A DNA stretch of 7,448 nt. Source: PVC group bacterium (GTDB taxonomy: Bacteria; Verrucomicrobiota; Kiritimatiellia; SS1-B-03-39; UBA6053). The position numbers and the translations under genes are program-made. The notes under the pieces are model-generated. The model ran no database searches, was not told the DNA's origin, and saw only the letters and a program-made list of their open reading frames with translations. Shown here piece by piece: positions 5,342-7,448 of the stretch; within the stretch, counting starts at the first letter, position 1, and the number at the start of each line of letters is the position of its first letter. The stretch covers positions 1-7,448 of the forward strand of contig PXDP01000049.1 of NCBI GenBank assembly GCA_003565035.1. The letters run 5' to 3'.

Positions 5342-7448
5342 TCAGGAGCAACCCATGGAATTTCCACAGTTAAAGCATTTGTAGCAGGCGCCGTTCCGTA
5401 CGGTAATGCTCCCGCAAAGATCACAGGCCGGAGCATCATCCATAAAATGCTCGAACTGAGCATCCACCCGGTTCGACCCGGCCGCCAGGGGCTTGACCGA
5501 AGGTGCGGGAGCCGCATCCGAAATACTCGGCGCATTCGCCTTCACCTCCACAAACGTAAGTTGCAGCCAGCGGAAAATATAATCCACCAGACTTTTCGCC
5601 ATGGGAATATCAGGATTTTTTGTAAAACCGCTGGGCTCAAAACGGGCATGCATAAATTTACGGTTCAGGGCCTCCACCGGCACCCCGTATTGCAAACAAA
5701 TACTTACCGCAGTGCCAAAGCAATCCATCAGCCCCCCCACCGTGCTGCCCTCTTTGGCCATGGTAATGAACAGCTCGCCCGGGGACCCATCAGGATACAA
5801 CCCAACATTCAGGTAGCCTTCATGACCGGCCACCTCAAATTTATGCGTCAGAGAATGGCGGGTATCCGGCAGCCGCTGACGCCGCGGCCCACCCTCCTCT
5901 GCAGGCGACGCTTTTTCCTCCTCTTTTCCGGAATTCACCGGCTGACTGCGTTTGCTGCCATCCCGGTATATCGCCACCGCTTTCAAGCCAAGCTTCCAGC
6001 CCTCAAGATACGTTTCCGCGATTTCCTCCACCGTGGCGTTTTTCGGCATGTTCACCGTCTTGCTGATCGCGCCGGACAGGAAAGGCTGCGCCGCCGCCAT
6101 CATACGGAGATGCGCCTGATAATGCAGACTCCGGGTGCCGTTTCGGGGTTTAAACGCACAATCAAAGACCGGCAAATGCTCCTCCTGAAGCCCCGGCGCG
6201 CCCTCAATAGTGTCGGTTTCCGAAATATATTCAATAATTTCATCAATGGAGGCTTTCGAATACCCCAGATGCTTCAACGCCATTGGAACCGTCTGGTTCA
6301 CCAGCTTCAACATACCGCCACCCGCCAGCAGTTTGTATTTCACCAGAGCAATGTCCGGTTCAATGCCGGTCGTGTCACAGTCCATCAGAAATCCGATGGT
6401 GCCCGTGGGCGCCAGAACCGTCACCTGCGCATTGCGGAAGCCATGCGTCCTGCCCAGCGACAGAACCTCCTCGCCCAGCGATTCCGCAGCCCCGCGCAGA
6501 GCCGCAGGACAGCCCTGACCAATCCCCTGAACCGCGTCCACATGCTGCTGGATGACCCGCAACATCGATTTATGATTCGCCGCATACGGTTCAAACGCCC
6601 CCTTGACTTTTGCCAGACGGGCCGACTGACAATACGCCTCCAAATGCATGATCGCGGTGATCGCCCCCGCCAGACTGCGTCCTTCATCCGAATCATAACT
6701 CAGCCCCTCCGCCATCAGCAACGCCCCGAGATTCGCATACCCCAGTCCCAGAGTACGGTACAAATGACTGTTAAACGCAATCTGTTCGGTGGGATAGCTC
6801 GCCCGGTCCACAATAATTTCCTGAGCCGTGATAAACAGATCCACCGCCGAGCGGAACCGGTCCGTGGCAAACGAACCGTCCGGCAGCACAAACTTCATCA
6901 GGTTAAGGGATGCCAAATTGCAGGCCGTGTCATCCAGAAACATATATTCCGAACAGGGATTGCTCGCATTAATCGGACCGGATTCCGGACAGGTATGCCA
7001 GCGCTGGATGGTGTCCTCGTACTGCACCCCGGGATCCCCGCAAATCCAGGTGCCTTTCGCCATCGCGCTGAGCACATCCCGGGCTTTGTACGTCGGACCG
7101 GATTTTCCGGGATCGGTCACCCACTTCGTCGTCCACTCCTTATCCTCCTGAGCCGCCTGCATGAACGCATCCGTCACGCGCACACTCAGATTTTCGTTCT
7201 GAAACGCAACCGAACCATATGCCTCCCCGTTGAAATCCCCGCTGTAGCCCTGTTCAATCAGCGCCCAGGCCTTTTCCTCCTCTTTAGTTTTCGCCTCCAC
7301 AAACTCCAGGATGTCCGGATGCGTCACTTTCAGACTGTTCATCTTGGCCGCCCGGCGGGTTTTACCACCGCTTTTCACAACCGAGGCCACCGCGTCATAC
7401 ACCCGCAAAAAGCTCAGCGGACCACTGGGACTCCCCCCCCCACTCATC
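5342..7448 (-). CDS. nrdJ: Class II (adenosylcobalamin-dependent) ribonucleotide reductase, C-terminal 701 residues (5' end beyond right edge)
   Basis: NrdJ reduces ribonucleotides to deoxyribonucleotides using a thiyl radical generated from adenosylcobalamin, so it needs neither oxygen nor a radical-bearing subunit. Numbering from the Met at 7447, the sequence opens in the SGGG..SGPLSF region, which is internal in homologues, so the N-terminus is missing. Active-site NPCSE gives N163, C165 (thiyl) and E167. C176 in ACNLASLNL is 11 residues on, the spacing between the active-site and redox cysteines of the Thermotoga enzyme; its redox partner would be upstream, off the window. APTGTIG (346-352) is the phosphate-binding loop. 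A TSCPD domain (about 529-625) follows, then an Ala/Pro-rich linker and a Cys-rich tail with C675, C678, C688, C691, C694 and C700 ending SMGCS, typical of long NrdJ proteins. No intein interrupts it. A strong terminator follows. Any cobalamin riboswitch would lie beyond the right edge. Confidence 0.95.
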   Translation of the reverse strand, partial: MSGGGSPSGPLSFLRVYDAVASVVKSGGKTRRAAKMNSLKVTHPDILEFVEAKTKEEEKAWALIEQGYSGDFNGEAYGSVAFQNENLSVRVTDAFMQAAQEDKEWTTKWVTDPGKSGPTYKARDVLSAMAKGTWICGDPGVQYEDTIQRWHTCPESGPINASNPCSEYMFLDDTACNLASLNLMKFVLPDGSFATDRFRSAVDLFITAQEIIVDRASYPTEQIAFNSHLYRTLGLGYANLGALLMAEGLSYDSDEGRSLAGAITAIMHLEAYCQSARLAKVKGAFEPYAANHKSMLRVIQQHVDAVQGIGQGCPAALRGAAESLGEEVLSLGRTHGFRNAQVTVLAPTGTIGFLMDCDTTGIEPDIALVKYKLLAGGGMLKLVNQTVPMALKHLGYSKASIDEIIEYISETDTIEGAPGLQEEHLPVFDCAFKPRNGTRSLHYQAHLRMMAAAQPFLSGAISKTVNMPKNATVEEIAETYLEGWKLGLKAVAIYRDGSKRSQPVNSGKEEEKASPAEEGGPRRQRLPDTRHSLTHKFEVAGHEGYLNVGLYPDGSPGELFITMAKEGSTVGGLMDCFGTAVSICLQYGVPVEALNRKFMHARFEPSGFTKNPDIPMAKSLVDYIFRWLQLTFVEVKANAPSISDAAPAPSVKPLAAGSNRVDAQFEHFMDDAPACDLCGSITVRNGACYKCFNCGNSMGCS

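Noticed and set aside
5342..7448. Intein or group I intron in nrdJ (common insertion targets in this family)
   Set aside because: The reading frame runs unbroken through the conserved NPCSE, APTGTIG and TSCPD regions with normal spacing. Only the missing N-terminal part remains untested.

Overview
This 7.4 kb window looks like ordinary chromosomal DNA from a free-living, Gram-negative-type bacterium of fairly high GC. I infer this from Aat and CreD, both mostly Gram-negative families, and a cobalamin-dependent ribonucleotide reductase. Shine-Dalgarno motifs are clear for two of the four visible starts and absent for the other two. A PVC-type lineage (Kiritimatiellota/Verrucomicrobiota-like) is only a guess; the sequence does not settle the taxonomy. 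No mobile element, CRISPR array, tRNA or rRNA is visible.

Layout from left to right. Positions 1-89 (minus) hold the first 29 codons of an unrecognised protein with an N-terminal hydrophobic segment. It has a good ribosome binding site and a plausible promoter and runs off the left edge. Positions 90-232 are a divergent intergenic region; on its aat side, two copies of the palindrome GTATAC exactly fill the 17 nt behind a TTGACG box. Then on the plus strand come aat (leucyl/phenylalanyl-tRNA--protein transferase) and, 49 nt later, a full-length M16C metallopeptidase of the PreP type; the two are probably cotranscribed. The M16C gene ends convergently with, and overlaps by 11 bp, a minus-strand creD-family inner membrane protein gene. 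A 130-bp intergenic region holds the creD ribosome binding site, a possible creD promoter and a strong intrinsic terminator for the gene to its right. The rest (5342-7448, minus) is the C-terminal 701 residues of class II, adenosylcobalamin-dependent ribonucleotide reductase NrdJ, whose N-terminus lies beyond the right edge.

The genes are largely independent housekeeping functions. The only plausible functional pair is aat with the M16C peptidase: one makes N-degrons for proteolysis, the other belongs to a family that degrades free peptides. The link is inference from adjacency. I found no convincing undescribed system. The most unusual items are regulatory or structural: two mutually exclusive hairpins in front of the M16C start, the palindrome pair upstream of aat, a duplicated aat start region, and a terminator-like hairpin plus T8 run inside creD.

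The plus strand is C-rich over G across the whole window whichever strand is coding. This explains the very long spurious antisense reading frames opposite the M16C and creD genes.
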